Assembly: GCF_005116505.1 (NCBI RefSeq)
Contig: NZ_SWBR01000001.1
Coordinates: 1,364,001 to 1,428,000, forward strand
DNA length: 64,000 nt
Source of the DNA: Pedobacter polaris
GTDB lineage: Bacteria; Bacteroidota; Bacteroidia; Sphingobacteriales; Sphingobacteriaceae
Direction of reading: 5' to 3'
In this document: positions 1-8,888 of the stretch, piece by piece
Layout of the letters: each line of letters opens with the position of its first letter
Numbering within the stretch: position 1 is the stretch's first letter
Position numbers and translations under genes: made by a program
The notes under the pieces: model-generated
Seen by the model: the letters and a program-made list of their open reading frames with translations, nothing else
Database searches by the model: none
What the model was told of the DNA's origin: nothing

Positions 1-149
1 AAATTAATCTAGTTTCCTTTTAAAATACAAACTTAAGTTTATTTTAATTATTTGATAAATAGATATTTAAATATAAGTTAAAATATTTTTTATACTCACG
101 TAGGGGTAAAGCTTCTTTTCGTTGTCTCATTTTAAAATCAGACAAAAAA

Positions 150-1334
150 ATGAAAATTACTCCCAACGAAAACAATAATTTTAAAGCTAAAACTAGATTT
201 AGTCTCTCATTCTTCAAAGCCATTATATTGCTGGCATTTTTAACCAGCGGATATATTGGCAAAGCTCAACAGCAAAATTCAACAAAAGTACATGTTGGTT
301 TAATTTATCCGATAAGCAGCAATGGCAAACATGCTGTATTAGACACAAATAACCTTTCGATAAATTTATTAGCCGGAGTTTCGTCTGTAGAAAAAGGCTT
401 TGCTTTTGCAGGTGTTGCCAATATAGTACGTAACGATACTTACGGTACTCAGTTTGCAGGTTTCTATAATCATATTGGTCAAAAAGCAAATGGTGCATTA
501 CTTGCAGGTTTTGCAAACACCTATCATGAAGGAGATGGCGCTGCATTTGCAGGCTTTGCTAATATTGCCCATGGAAATTTAAGAGGCGTACAATTTGCAG
601 GATTTACCAATGTGGCCATGAATGTTAATGGGGCTCAATTTGCAGGTTTTCTTAATAAGTCATCAAACATTAAAGGCCCTCAAATGGCTGGTTTTATGAA
701 CATTGCAAAAAATGCTTCAAGCTCACAGTTAGCAGGTTTTATGAACAAGGCAAAAGATGTAAAAGGTTCGCAATTTGCTGGGTTTATCAATATTGCTAGA
801 AAAGTTAAAGGCACACAAATAGCCGGTTTCATTAACATTGCAGACAGTAGCGATTTTCCGATTGGTATCCTCAACTTTGTTAAAAACGGAGAAAAAAGCA
901 TTGGGCTTAGTGCAGATGAAAATCAGACAACCATGCTCACTTTCAGGTCTGGTGGTAGAACTTTATATGGCATACTTGGAGTTGGCTATAACTTTAAAAA
1001 CGAAGATGAAGTTTATGCTTTCGAAGCTGGCTTTGGGGCTCATTTCTTTCAATCTAGCACCTTCAGGCTTAATGTCGAATTAACAGGAGGTTCAATAGAA
1101 AGCTTTAAAGAAGGCGAATATTTTAAAACATCTTTTAAGCTTTTGCCTGCCCTTAAACTTGGTAAACATCTCGAAATCTTCGGTGGACCTGCTTTGAATT
1201 TTGTAAGCACAAACACAATTGAAGGCAAGGCTTTAAATCCAAAAAAACATATTGAACAATGGCAAAATCAACGGTCTGATTTTCAGCAGACTCTATATGT
1301 TGGCTATGGAGGCGGTATCAATATCATTTTTTAA
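150..1334 (+). CDS. LA_2272-type surface repeat protein
   Basis: This is a predicted exported protein of 394 residues with no known enzymatic role. A hydrophobic stretch at about residues 17-39, ending in GKAQQ, looks like an N-terminal signal. Residues about 73-243 hold ten to eleven degenerate units of roughly 12-16 residues centred on AGFxN (for example QFAGFTNVA, QMAGFMNIA, QIAGFINIA). The remainder is beta-rich and ends in IIF, as outer-membrane barrels do. The same repeat-plus-tail architecture forms the C-terminal half of the protein at 5140-6876, so the two are paralogous modules. It is followed 35 bp later by a DUF2807 lipoprotein gene on the same strand. The family name is from recognition of the repeat pattern. 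Surface location is inferred. Confidence 0.8.
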   Translation: MKITPNENNNFKAKTRFSLSFFKAIILLAFLTSGYIGKAQQQNSTKVHVGLIYPISSNGKHAVLDTNNLSINLLAGVSSVEKGFAFAGVANIVRNDTYGTQFAGFYNHIGQKANGALLAGFANTYHEGDGAAFAGFANIAHGNLRGVQFAGFTNVAMNVNGAQFAGFLNKSSNIKGPQMAGFMNIAKNASSSQLAGFMNKAKDVKGSQFAGFINIARKVKGTQIAGFINIADSSDFPIGILNFVKNGEKSIGLSADENQTTMLTFRSGGRTLYGILGVGYNFKNEDEVYAFEAGFGAHFFQSSTFRLNVELTGGSIESFKEGEYFKTSFKLLPALKLGKHLEIFGGPALNFVSTNTIEGKALNPKKHIEQWQNQRSDFQQTLYVGYGGGINIIF

Positions 1335-1369
1335 ATCACCAATTATTAACACACACAGATCTTACTATT

Positions 1370-2023
1370 ATGAAAAAATTAATCACAGTTAGTTTTATAG
1401 CCATTATATGCTTAACCTCTTGTGAAAAGGATAGGATTACTGCAGATGGTAATGTAATTTCAGAAACAAGGAATCCAGGAACTTTTACTAAAATTTATAC
1501 CAGCGGATCTAACAATGTTCATGTCAATTATGGAAATGAATATAAAGTAGAACTTAAAGGCTCTGGCAACTTGATACCTTACTTTAAAACCAATGTTGTA
1601 AACGGAAAACTGCACTTAAGTTATGAACATGTTAATGTTAAACGGAATGACATTGAAATATTTGTTACCATGCCAACCATTAAAAGTGTAGCTATAAGTG
1701 GAAGTGGAACAATTGGTCTAAATGGAAATTTTCCATTCATTGATTTTTTAAGTTTTGAGATCAGTGGCTCTGGAGATATTATTGCCAAAAGCAATATGCT
1801 TGTTGAGGAAATGGACATTAACATTTCTGGGTCTGGTAAGGCAGACGCTGAAAAAATAACATGTGATTATGCTGATGTTACTATTTCTGGAAGTGGAGAT
1901 GCAAAAATTAGGATTAAAGATAAGCTGAAAGCATTTATTAGTGGCAGCGGTAAGGTCTATTATTCAGGCAATGCAACAGTAGAATCCCACATCAGTGGAT
2001 CTGGCAAAGTAATCAAACTTTAA
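1370..2023 (+). CDS. DUF2807 (head GIN domain) lipoprotein
   Basis: Putative surface lipoprotein of 217 residues. The N-terminus is a lipoprotein signal with lipobox LTSC and the modified Cys at residue 18. The rest is a DUF2807 (GIN domain) beta-helix: ISGSG occurs six times at roughly regular spacing from residue 109 to the end, which closes with SGSGKVIKL. Proteins of this family are annotated as putative auto-transporter adhesins, but the function is not established. It lies between the LA_2272-type gene and the desaturase-like gene with gaps of 35 and 10 bp, which suggests one transcription unit. A second DUF2807 protein lies at 60653-61390. Confidence 0.85.
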   Translation: MKKLITVSFIAIICLTSCEKDRITADGNVISETRNPGTFTKIYTSGSNNVHVNYGNEYKVELKGSGNLIPYFKTNVVNGKLHLSYEHVNVKRNDIEIFVTMPTIKSVAISGSGTIGLNGNFPFIDFLSFEISGSGDIIAKSNMLVEEMDINISGSGKADAEKITCDYADVTISGSGDAKIRIKDKLKAFISGSGKVYYSGNATVESHISGSGKVIKL

Positions 2024-2033
2024 AGCTAAGATT

Positions 2034-3536
2034 ATGATCAACCTTCAACCTTATTTGCAATATTTCAGCTCTATTTTTGGAGCTGAAAAAATTGCCTTAA
2101 CAGATGTATATCATTTACAAAGTAATGCTCCAAACCTAATGGTTTATACCATGCCCGCAATTATTTTATTTACTGTTTTAGAGTTTGTTGGATCATATTT
2201 TAGCGAACATAAAACTTATGAGAACAAAGAAACACAGGGGTCGTTATGGGTTGGTTTGGGCAATTTAATAGTAAATCTATTAATGAAAACCGTGTTAATA
2301 ACTGGGGCCATTTGGATTTATAATCAACTCTCATGGCGAATTGAATTGAACTGGTGGACGCTAATCGCTTGTTTCATTGCTTATGATTTTTGTAGTTATT
2401 GGTCGCACAGATTTTCTCATTACAATCGTTTCTTTTGGGCAACACATGTGGTACATCATTCGGCTGAGCATTACAATTTAACGGTAGCTTTTAGGCAAAG
2501 CTGGGTGCAGCATTTTAAAACTATATTTTTTATTCCGGTTGCACTAATAGGGTTTCATCCGGTAATATTTTTTGTGGCAAGTCAACTAAGTACACTTTAT
2601 CAGTTTTGGGTACACACAGAAGCTATAGGCAAATTGCATCCATTTTTTGAGAAGTACTTCGGCACACCTTCAAATCATCGTGTACATCACGGAAGTCAAG
2701 AGAAATATTTAGATAAAAACTTTGGTGCTACGTTGATGATTTGGGATCATATTTTTGGCTCTTTTCAATATGAAGAAGAAAAACCTGTATATGGATTAAC
2801 AACTCCAGTAGAGAACAAAACCAATCCGTTTGTACTTAATTTCCATGAATATAGAGATATGCTATATGATGTAAAACATAGCGATGGAATTAAAGAAATG
2901 TTGTTCTTTATTTTTGCTAGTCCGGCAAAAATATACAAGCATAAATTAAACAAGGTTGAAAAATCAGTGCTAAAAACTAAAAAAGTAAATACAATAGCAA
3001 TTAAAACCGTGGTTATTTTATTGATGCTTGTGTTAAGCCAATTGGTTATTGCACAAGAACCTAAACAAGCTAATTTGCCAGTACCAAGGGGGAAAGATTT
3101 ACTGTTTTTTTTACAAAGAACCCCTGATGCAAACACCGTAATTTATGAGCTCAATTATGAAGCAGATGGTTCAATAAATTATAAGTCGCCAGTTAAAGGC
3201 TCTTGGATTAGATATACTGAAAATGGCAGGTGTAAAGATTTAACAGCTATTGAAAAAAGGTTTGCTTATGGTGTAAAATGTAAAGCAATTGGTAATGGAG
3301 CCTTTGAGATCAGATTGGCTGCATATCAGAAAATGGCCATGTATTTATTAAAATCTGAAGAAGACCAGCAATATAGAATGTACATTAAAGATGAAGGCAA
3401 AAATTTATTGCTAAAAAGAGTTTTTGTAAAGGTTAAGGGTGGTTCTTTTTGGTTTCCAAAAGTAGAATATATAGATCTTTTTACCACAAGCAGTGCAAAT
3501 GGAATAGAGATTTTAAAAAGAATTAATTTGGGTTAA
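2034..3536 (+). CDS. Sterol desaturase/fatty acid hydroxylase fused to a DUF4833-like domain
   Basis: A membrane di-iron oxygenase of 500 residues. The first 300 residues are a fatty acid hydroxylase (sterol desaturase superfamily) domain with several membrane segments. Its expected histidine clusters are present: HRFSH (125-129), HVVHH (138-142) and NHRVHH (214-219). Residues about 318-341 form a further hydrophobic segment ending in VIAQE that resembles an internal signal peptide. The C-terminal part (about 345-500) looks like a DUF4833 domain, beginning PVPRGKDLLFFLQR. The substrate is unknown. The hydroxylase call is secure from the histidine boxes. The DUF4833 name is less certain. The fusion is continuous in one frame. 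Confidence 0.8.
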   Translation: MINLQPYLQYFSSIFGAEKIALTDVYHLQSNAPNLMVYTMPAIILFTVLEFVGSYFSEHKTYENKETQGSLWVGLGNLIVNLLMKTVLITGAIWIYNQLSWRIELNWWTLIACFIAYDFCSYWSHRFSHYNRFFWATHVVHHSAEHYNLTVAFRQSWVQHFKTIFFIPVALIGFHPVIFFVASQLSTLYQFWVHTEAIGKLHPFFEKYFGTPSNHRVHHGSQEKYLDKNFGATLMIWDHIFGSFQYEEEKPVYGLTTPVENKTNPFVLNFHEYRDMLYDVKHSDGIKEMLFFIFASPAKIYKHKLNKVEKSVLKTKKVNTIAIKTVVILLMLVLSQLVIAQEPKQANLPVPRGKDLLFFLQRTPDANTVIYELNYEADGSINYKSPVKGSWIRYTENGRCKDLTAIEKRFAYGVKCKAIGNGAFEIRLAAYQKMAMYLLKSEEDQQYRMYIKDEGKNLLLKRVFVKVKGGSFWFPKVEYIDLFTTSSANGIEILKRINLG

Positions 3537-3568
3537 ATTTAAGAATCATGCTTAAGCTTAAAAACCAA

Positions 3569-3576
3569 TATATTTG
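3569..3576 (+). promoter_or_regulatory. Candidate Bacteroidota -7 box upstream of ECF sigma gene
   Basis: TATATTTG matches the TAnnTTTG consensus and sits 17 bp before the GTG start of the sigma factor gene. I found no TTG at the usual distance upstream, so the promoter call is weak. Confidence 0.35.
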
Positions 3577-3593
3577 AAACAACAAGAGAACAA

Positions 3594-4172
3594 GTGAATT
3601 TAACGCAAACAATTCCTATAAATACGTATAACGATCAATCTTTTGAGCACTTATTTAAAGCTCACTATAAGGCTTTGCATGCTTATGCCAACATGATTTT
3701 AAAAGACTTAGACCTTGCAGAAGAAATAGTGCAAAATATGTTTTTAAGATTTTGGGAGAAAAGAGATTTGTTAAATGTAGAGACTTCGATTAAAGCTTAT
3801 TTATATAAAAGCATTTATAACGATAGCCTCAATTATTTAAAGCATGAAAAAGTGAAAGTAAAATACCAGGATTTTACAAAAAACACGACAAGCGAATTAA
3901 GTGAATCTGCCGCTGCTAAAATAGAATTAACTGAATTGCAATTTAACTTAAGGATTGCATTAAATGAATTACCAGAGCAATGCAGAACAATATTTCAGAT
4001 GAGCAGATTTGAAGAACTAAAATATAGGGAAATTGCTGAACAATTGGGCATATCTATAAAAACGGTAGAAAACCAAATGGGTAAGGCACTTAAAATTTTG
4101 CGTTTGAAATTGGTAGATTTCCTGATTTTATTCTTAATAGGAATGGCTCATTATAAAGATTTTATAAATTAA
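3594..4172 (+). CDS. ECF-type RNA polymerase sigma factor (FecI-like)
   Basis: Sigma-70 family extracytoplasmic-function sigma factor of 192 residues. Region 2 spans about residues 18-85 (includes DLAEEIVQNMFLRFWEKR). Region 4 spans about 115-170, with the helix-turn-helix around YREIAEQLGISIKTVENQ. It would redirect core RNA polymerase once released by its anti-sigma factor. The start is GTG; there is no nearby in-frame ATG ahead of region 2. The C-terminus is unusually hydrophobic (VDFLILFLIGMAHY). The stop codon overlaps the FecR start by one base (TAATG), so the two are translationally coupled. This is the standard Bacteroidota sigma/anti-sigma arrangement. Confidence 0.93.
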   Translation: MNLTQTIPINTYNDQSFEHLFKAHYKALHAYANMILKDLDLAEEIVQNMFLRFWEKRDLLNVETSIKAYLYKSIYNDSLNYLKHEKVKVKYQDFTKNTTSELSESAAAKIELTELQFNLRIALNELPEQCRTIFQMSRFEELKYREIAEQLGISIKTVENQMGKALKILRLKLVDFLILFLIGMAHYKDFIN

Positions 4173-5137
4173 TGGAAAGCATGAACGATGAATTATTGAT
4201 AAAGTTTCTGCTTAAAGAAACTAACGAGGAAGAAAATGCTGAAGTGCAAAATTGGTTATCGGCCAGTACCGAGAACGCAACTTATTTTGCCCAATTTGAA
4301 AAAATATGGGATGCTAGTGACGATTTAAATGAACAAACAGTTGTTGATGAAAATGAAGCTTGGGTTAAGTTTAAGGCCAAAACAGTGGCTATTCCAGTTA
4401 AGAAAGAGACTATAGTTAAGCCATTAAAAAGAAATTATACATGGTTAAAAATTGCCGCTGTTTTTGTAATTGCAATTGGTACTTGGTCAGCTTATAATTT
4501 CTTTGCAGCAACCTATAAAGACATTGTTTCTGGAAATGAGATCATCAGTCAAACACTTCCAGATGGTTCTGAATTAACAATCAATAAAAATTCTGAAATC
4601 AGCTTTGCCAGAAATTTTAGAAATAACAGAAGTGTACATTTAAAAAAGGGAGATGTTTTCTTTAATGTTGCACACGACAAGAGTAGTCCTTTTGTAATTG
4701 AAATTGATAAGGTTGCTGTAGAAGTTGTGGGCACATCATTTAATATCAAACACCTAAAAGATCAAATTGAAGTAGTTGTAGAAAGCGGAATTGTTAAAGT
4801 TTCTTTGGGTAATGAAGAAGTTAAACTAATTAAAGGAGAGCGAATTTTAATAGATGCAAATACTAAAAAACTAATCAAAAATAAAAGTGAAGATCAGTTA
4901 TATAACTATTACAGAACACAACTTTTTATTGCCAATAATACACCGCTTCCTAAGTTAGTAGAAGTTTTAAATGAAGCCTACGGTAGCCATATTGTATTAA
5001 CGGATGATGTTAAAAACTTAACCATTTATATCACATTAGAATTAGGTTCTTTAGAAAATAACCTAAAGTATATCTGCGATGTATTGAAATTAAAAGTTTC
5101 TCGTAACCAACAAGAAATTCTGTTGTCTAATAAATAG
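4172..5137 (+). CDS. FecR family anti-sigma factor
   Basis: Inner-membrane anti-sigma regulator of 321 residues paired with the ECF sigma factor just upstream. The cytoplasmic N-terminus (1-90) would bind sigma. A single membrane span lies at about 91-111 (WLKIAAVFVIAIGTW). The periplasmic FecR domain follows at about 120-215 (contains LPDGSELTINKNSEISF and GTSFNIK), and a DUF4974 domain fills about 250-318. In this family the periplasmic part senses the STN domain of an outer-membrane partner. Here the next gene, 2 bp downstream, carries an STN domain but is not a TonB receptor. Confidence 0.93.
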   Translation: MESMNDELLIKFLLKETNEEENAEVQNWLSASTENATYFAQFEKIWDASDDLNEQTVVDENEAWVKFKAKTVAIPVKKETIVKPLKRNYTWLKIAAVFVIAIGTWSAYNFFAATYKDIVSGNEIISQTLPDGSELTINKNSEISFARNFRNNRSVHLKKGDVFFNVAHDKSSPFVIEIDKVAVEVVGTSFNIKHLKDQIEVVVESGIVKVSLGNEEVKLIKGERILIDANTKKLIKNKSEDQLYNYYRTQLFIANNTPLPKLVEVLNEAYGSHIVLTDDVKNLTIYITLELGSLENNLKYICDVLKLKVSRNQQEILLSNK

Positions 5138-5139
5138 TA

Positions 5140-6876
5140 ATGAACAGCAAACTACTTCTAATGTTTATTTTTTTAGCCAGTTTTTGTAACGCACAAACGC
5201 CTGTTGCTAATCACCAGAACAATCTTTCTAAGAGAGTAACATTTGATATTAAAAAACAAAAAGTTAGTACAGTGTTGCAGCAAATTAGCACTGCCGGAAA
5301 TTTTTATTTTGCATACAATGGTGCATTGTTTAAGCAAGATAGCTTAGTAACGTTAAATGCTAAAAGTTTACCAGTTAGAGATGTGTTAGATCAGATTTTT
5401 GATGGAAAAGTAGATTACAAAGAGAACGATAAATATATCATTCTTCGCTATGCGGTAAACCATTTTACAATAGAAGCAGAGAACATTACAACAGCTGAAA
5501 ATTTATACATGATTAGCGGTTATGTAATTGATACAGAAACTGGAAAAAAGGTAAAACAGGCAAGCGTTTATGAGAAAAAACTACTACAAAGTACCTTAAC
5601 AGATGACGATGGTTTTTTTAACTTAAAGTTTAAGGGTGAGCATTCAGCTATTATTTTAACAGCAAGTAAAGAGACTTACAGAGATACAGCATTGGTCTTT
5701 TTATCTAGTATTGATATCAGGCCACAAGGTTATGATGATCCAGATAAAGAAAAAGGAGCATTTTTTTCTAATGCAATAGAAGATTTAGGGATTGGCAAAT
5801 TTTTTCTATCTACTAAGCAACGCATTCAGAATATAAATATTCCTAATTTTTTAGCAAATACTCCCTTCCAGGCTTCATTAACGCCTGGGTTGAGTTCTCA
5901 TGGAATGATGAGTTCTAAAGTAGTAAATAAGGTTTCTTTAAATTTATTAGGTGGTTATACTGCAGGTGTAAATGGTGTAGAAGTTGCTGGCTTATTTAAT
6001 TTAACCAAAGGCGATGTAAATAAGGTACAGGTAGCAGGTTTATTTAATGTGGTTGGTGGCTCTGTTAATGGAGTGCAAGTTGCAGGTTTAATAAATAACG
6101 TTCGGGGTAATACAAGAGGGGTACAACTTGGCTTAGCGAACATGGTTAAGGAAGACGTAAAGGGATTTCAAATCTCTGCTCTAGGTAATGTTGCTTCCAA
6201 AAGTATGAAAGGGGTTCAGCTAACTGGTTTGGCAAATATTAGTAGTCGTGAAATGAATGGAATGCAAATAGCAGCCTTAGGAAATATGAGTTCTAGGACA
6301 CTAAAGGGGATGCAAATAGCAGGGATTTTTAATTACACCAGAAACAACAAAGGGTTTCAACTGGGATTAATTAACGTTGCTGATACCTCAACTGGGATAA
6401 GTTTTGGTTTGCTCAATTTTGTAAAAACAGGTTATCATAAAATCAGCTTATCAACTAATGATCTGATTAATGCCAATATTTCCTTAAAAACTGGAAATGC
6501 ATCACTCTATACTATACTTATGGCCGGAAAAAACTTTTCTGACACTGCAACAATCGAAACTTTTGGTTTAGGCTTTGGGCATGATTTTATTTTTAACAAA
6601 ACCATCTCAATTGCAACCGAATTAACAGCACAACAATTACATTTAGGCAACTGGGATTACTCAAACATTTTAACCAAGTTTCAGGCAAATCTTCAAATAC
6701 AATTGTTTAAAGGTTTTAGCATTTTTGGCGGACCAACCTATAATTACTATTTCAGTAATGCTCCAATAGGTTCTAGTGCTACAAATTATAAACAACAAAT
6801 TGTGCCGAATAAACACCAAACCATAAACGGTTACAAAGGTTGGTTAGGCTTTAATGCCGGTATAACCATAATGTAA
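5140..6876 (+). CDS. STN + carboxypeptidase-regulatory-like + LA_2272-type repeat protein
   Basis: Exported protein of 578 residues with a signal peptide ending FCNAQT. Domain order: STN (secretin/TonB short N-terminal) at about 34-105, a CarboxypepD_reg-like beta-sandwich at about 123-190, a linker, then LA_2272-type repeats at about 268-428 (VAGLFNLT, VAGLFNVV, VAGLINNV, IAALGNMS) and a barrel-like C-terminus. It lacks the plug and 22-strand barrel of SusC/FecA receptors. The position directly after sigma/FecR with a 2 bp gap suggests the STN domain talks to FecR. The repeats match those of the protein at 150-1334. The ligand and the actual topology are unknown. Confidence 0.85.
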   Translation: MNSKLLLMFIFLASFCNAQTPVANHQNNLSKRVTFDIKKQKVSTVLQQISTAGNFYFAYNGALFKQDSLVTLNAKSLPVRDVLDQIFDGKVDYKENDKYIILRYAVNHFTIEAENITTAENLYMISGYVIDTETGKKVKQASVYEKKLLQSTLTDDDGFFNLKFKGEHSAIILTASKETYRDTALVFLSSIDIRPQGYDDPDKEKGAFFSNAIEDLGIGKFFLSTKQRIQNINIPNFLANTPFQASLTPGLSSHGMMSSKVVNKVSLNLLGGYTAGVNGVEVAGLFNLTKGDVNKVQVAGLFNVVGGSVNGVQVAGLINNVRGNTRGVQLGLANMVKEDVKGFQISALGNVASKSMKGVQLTGLANISSREMNGMQIAALGNMSSRTLKGMQIAGIFNYTRNNKGFQLGLINVADTSTGISFGLLNFVKTGYHKISLSTNDLINANISLKTGNASLYTILMAGKNFSDTATIETFGLGFGHDFIFNKTISIATELTAQQLHLGNWDYSNILTKFQANLQIQLFKGFSIFGGPTYNYYFSNAPIGSSATNYKQQIVPNKHQTINGYKGWLGFNAGITIM

Positions 6877-6931
6877 TTGCTGCTAAAACATCATTGCTTT
6901 TTTATTGTTGTAAAAATATAACTGTAAATTA

Positions 6932-8239
6932 ATGAGAAAGTTAAGTGTTTTAGTCTTTTGTTTTTTGCTGTTAAGCTTAATTCTGGTTTCTTGTAAAAGT
7001 GGGCCATTTAATTTGTTAAAACCTGCAACACCGCATGAGGCTTATGAGAGGAAATTAGTTAGTGCAGGACTGAATCAAACTGCTATGGGTACCATGTGGA
7101 TTAACAATGCCCAGCAAAGCTTGCAGAAAGCGCTTTCTATTAAACTACCTTTCCAAGAAAAGGGATATTTCTCTGCAGATAAAATTGAAGCTGTTGCCTT
7201 TAAATTTCAATTAACCAGAGGGCAAAAGCTTCAAGTAAATTTAGATAGAAAACCAACTAGCGAATTTATGATTTACCTAGATATTTGGGAACATGAAGGA
7301 GTAAATTATAAATTAATTGCATCTGCTGATACGCTTGGCAATAACATCCAATTAGATGTTGATAAAACTGGTACCTACATTTTAAGATTACAGCCCGAGT
7401 TGTTAGGTAGCGGATCATATACTTTAGCCATTACAACTGGCCCCTCTTTAGGTTATCCATTAAAATCAGCCAACAAAAACCAAATTCAAAGTTTGTACGG
7501 TGTTGGAAGAGATGAAGGTGCAAGACAGCATGAAGGAATTGATATTTTTTCAACCTTCCGTACTCCAGTATTGGCAGTTTCTGCTGGTACTGTAACTCGG
7601 GTAAATTCAAATAATTTGGGTGGTAAAGTAGTTTGGTTTCGTCCAGAAGGTAAAAATTACACTTTGTATTATGCCCATTTAGATGAACAAATGGTAACAG
7701 ATGGACAGGCAGTTTTGCAAGGCGATACGTTAGGCAGAATGGGTAATACAGGGAATGCAAAAACAACACCACCGCATTTGCACTTCGGAATTTATACAAA
7801 CAATGGGGCAATAGATCCGTTTCCTTTTATCAATCCAGAGATACAAGCACCACCAAAAATCTTAAGTTCAACAACTGCCTTAAATGCTACTATGAGAACT
7901 AATGCCAATGCCATTTTAAAGATAAATGACAATCAAGAAGTCTCATTAAAAGCGGGAACTATTTTAAGGGTTATGGCTGCAACTGGAAATGATTATAGAA
8001 TAGAATTGCCTGATGGAAGTATTGGTTATTTGGGGAGTAATAAACTTTCACCAACTGTAAAGGCGATTGCAAAATATAAAATAAATATAGATGACCAAGC
8101 TGTTTTCGATAAGCCAGACACAACAGCTGCAATTAAACTTAACCTTAAAAATGGGGAAATAGTTAGCGTACTGGGAAGTTTTGGAGATTATCAGTTAGTG
8201 TTAAATAGCAACAATCAATCGGGTTGGATTAACAAATAA
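6932..8239 (+). CDS. M23 family metallopeptidase lipoprotein with C-terminal SH3-like domains
   Basis: Predicted peptidoglycan endopeptidase of 435 residues. The N-terminus has a lipobox (LVSC, Cys21). A beta-rich region at about 70-168 resembles a pre-peptidase domain. The M23 (LytM) core lies at about 185-295 with the zinc and catalytic motifs HEGID (H200, D204), YYAHLD (H249) and PHLHFG (H282, H284). All expected ligands are present, so it should be active. Residues about 318-435 look like two bacterial SH3 modules (SLKAGTILRV and NLKNGEIVSV). The gene stands 55 bp after the STN gene and 52 bp before the TetR gene. Confidence 0.9.
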   Translation: MRKLSVLVFCFLLLSLILVSCKSGPFNLLKPATPHEAYERKLVSAGLNQTAMGTMWINNAQQSLQKALSIKLPFQEKGYFSADKIEAVAFKFQLTRGQKLQVNLDRKPTSEFMIYLDIWEHEGVNYKLIASADTLGNNIQLDVDKTGTYILRLQPELLGSGSYTLAITTGPSLGYPLKSANKNQIQSLYGVGRDEGARQHEGIDIFSTFRTPVLAVSAGTVTRVNSNNLGGKVVWFRPEGKNYTLYYAHLDEQMVTDGQAVLQGDTLGRMGNTGNAKTTPPHLHFGIYTNNGAIDPFPFINPEIQAPPKILSSTTALNATMRTNANAILKINDNQEVSLKAGTILRVMAATGNDYRIELPDGSIGYLGSNKLSPTVKAIAKYKINIDDQAVFDKPDTTAAIKLNLKNGEIVSVLGSFGDYQLVLNSNNQSGWINK

Positions 8240-8265
8240 AAATATTTAAAAATACTTTATAAATG

Positions 8266-8279
8266 AATGAATATTCATT
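8266..8279. promoter_or_regulatory. Palindromic operator candidate upstream of TetR
   Basis: AATGAATATTCATT is a perfect 14-bp palindrome. It lies 12 bp before the TetR ATG and immediately upstream of the -7 box at 8280-8287. TetR regulators commonly bind such sites in their own promoters, so autoregulation of the downstream efflux operon is likely. Confidence 0.65.
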
Positions 8280-8287
8280 TATATTTG
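8280..8287 (+). promoter_or_regulatory. Bacteroidota -7 box of TetR-MFS operon
   Basis: TATATTTG matches TAnnTTTG. It ends only 4 bp before the ATG at 8292, which would make the transcript leaderless or nearly so. Confidence 0.5.
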
Positions 8288-8291
8288 TTGC

Positions 8292-8882
8292 ATGAGAATT
8301 AGAGATGAGGATAAGGTTAATCTTGTTAAACAAAAAGCGTTAGAAAGCTTCGTAAAGGATGGTTTTGAAGGCTTTAGCATGAACAAGCTTGCCAAAAATT
8401 GCAATATTTCTGTAGCTACGCTGTACATCTATTATAAGGATAAAGATGATTTAATTATCAGCATTGCTAAAGAAGAAGGCGATAAAATGGCTGACGCAAT
8501 GATTAAAAATTTTGACCCAAAAGCCTCTTTTGAAGATGGAATGCGTATTCAATGGAAGAATAGGTATGAATACGTTATGGAGAACCCACTCGCTTATTTA
8601 TTTTTCGAACAACTCAGAACTTCAACTTATCAAGTAAAGTTTCTAGAAAACTTTATGAAAAAATTCAAAGTTATCATTAGTGAATTTATGCACAATGTAG
8701 TAGGTAGAGGCGAAATTAATATGATGCCATTAGAAGTTTTCTGGTCTGTAGCTTATGCCCCACTTTACTCGTTAATACGTTTTGACAGGGAGGGACAAAG
8801 TGTAGGTGGCATGCCCTTTAAAATGACAGATCGGGTTTTATGGCAAACATTCGACTTAGTGATCAAAGCATTAAAAAATTAA
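8292..8882 (+). CDS. TetR/AcrR family transcriptional regulator
   Basis: DNA-binding repressor of 196 residues. The N-terminal TetR helix-turn-helix occupies about residues 6-55 (FSMNKLAKNCNISVATLYIYYKDKDDL). The remaining helical part is the ligand/dimerisation domain. It heads a three-gene set: a 74-residue protein 6 bp downstream and an MFS transporter after that. A perfect palindrome overlaps the promoter. The likely job is to hold the efflux transporter off until an inducer binds. The inducer cannot be told from the sequence. Confidence 0.93.
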   Translation: MRIRDEDKVNLVKQKALESFVKDGFEGFSMNKLAKNCNISVATLYIYYKDKDDLIISIAKEEGDKMADAMIKNFDPKASFEDGMRIQWKNRYEYVMENPLAYLFFEQLRTSTYQVKFLENFMKKFKVIISEFMHNVVGRGEINMMPLEVFWSVAYAPLYSLIRFDREGQSVGGMPFKMTDRVLWQTFDLVIKALKN

Positions 8883-8888
8883 AAGCAA

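Noticed and set aside
44..262. 72-codon minus-strand frame at the left edge
   Set aside because: Overlaps the start of the LA_2272-type gene on the other strand; composition is that of reverse-read AT-rich leader and signal peptide DNA.
600..830. Regularly spaced similar DNA inside the first gene, checked as a possible CRISPR or minisatellite
   Set aside because: The units are degenerate coding repeats (AGFxN) kept in frame; no identical repeats with unique spacers.
2765..3136. 123-codon minus-strand frame
   Set aside because: Antisense to the desaturase fusion joint; hydrophobicity is a mirror of the membrane segment.
7431..7811. 126-codon minus-strand frame
   Set aside because: Complement of the M23 core, which has intact catalytic motifs on the plus strand.
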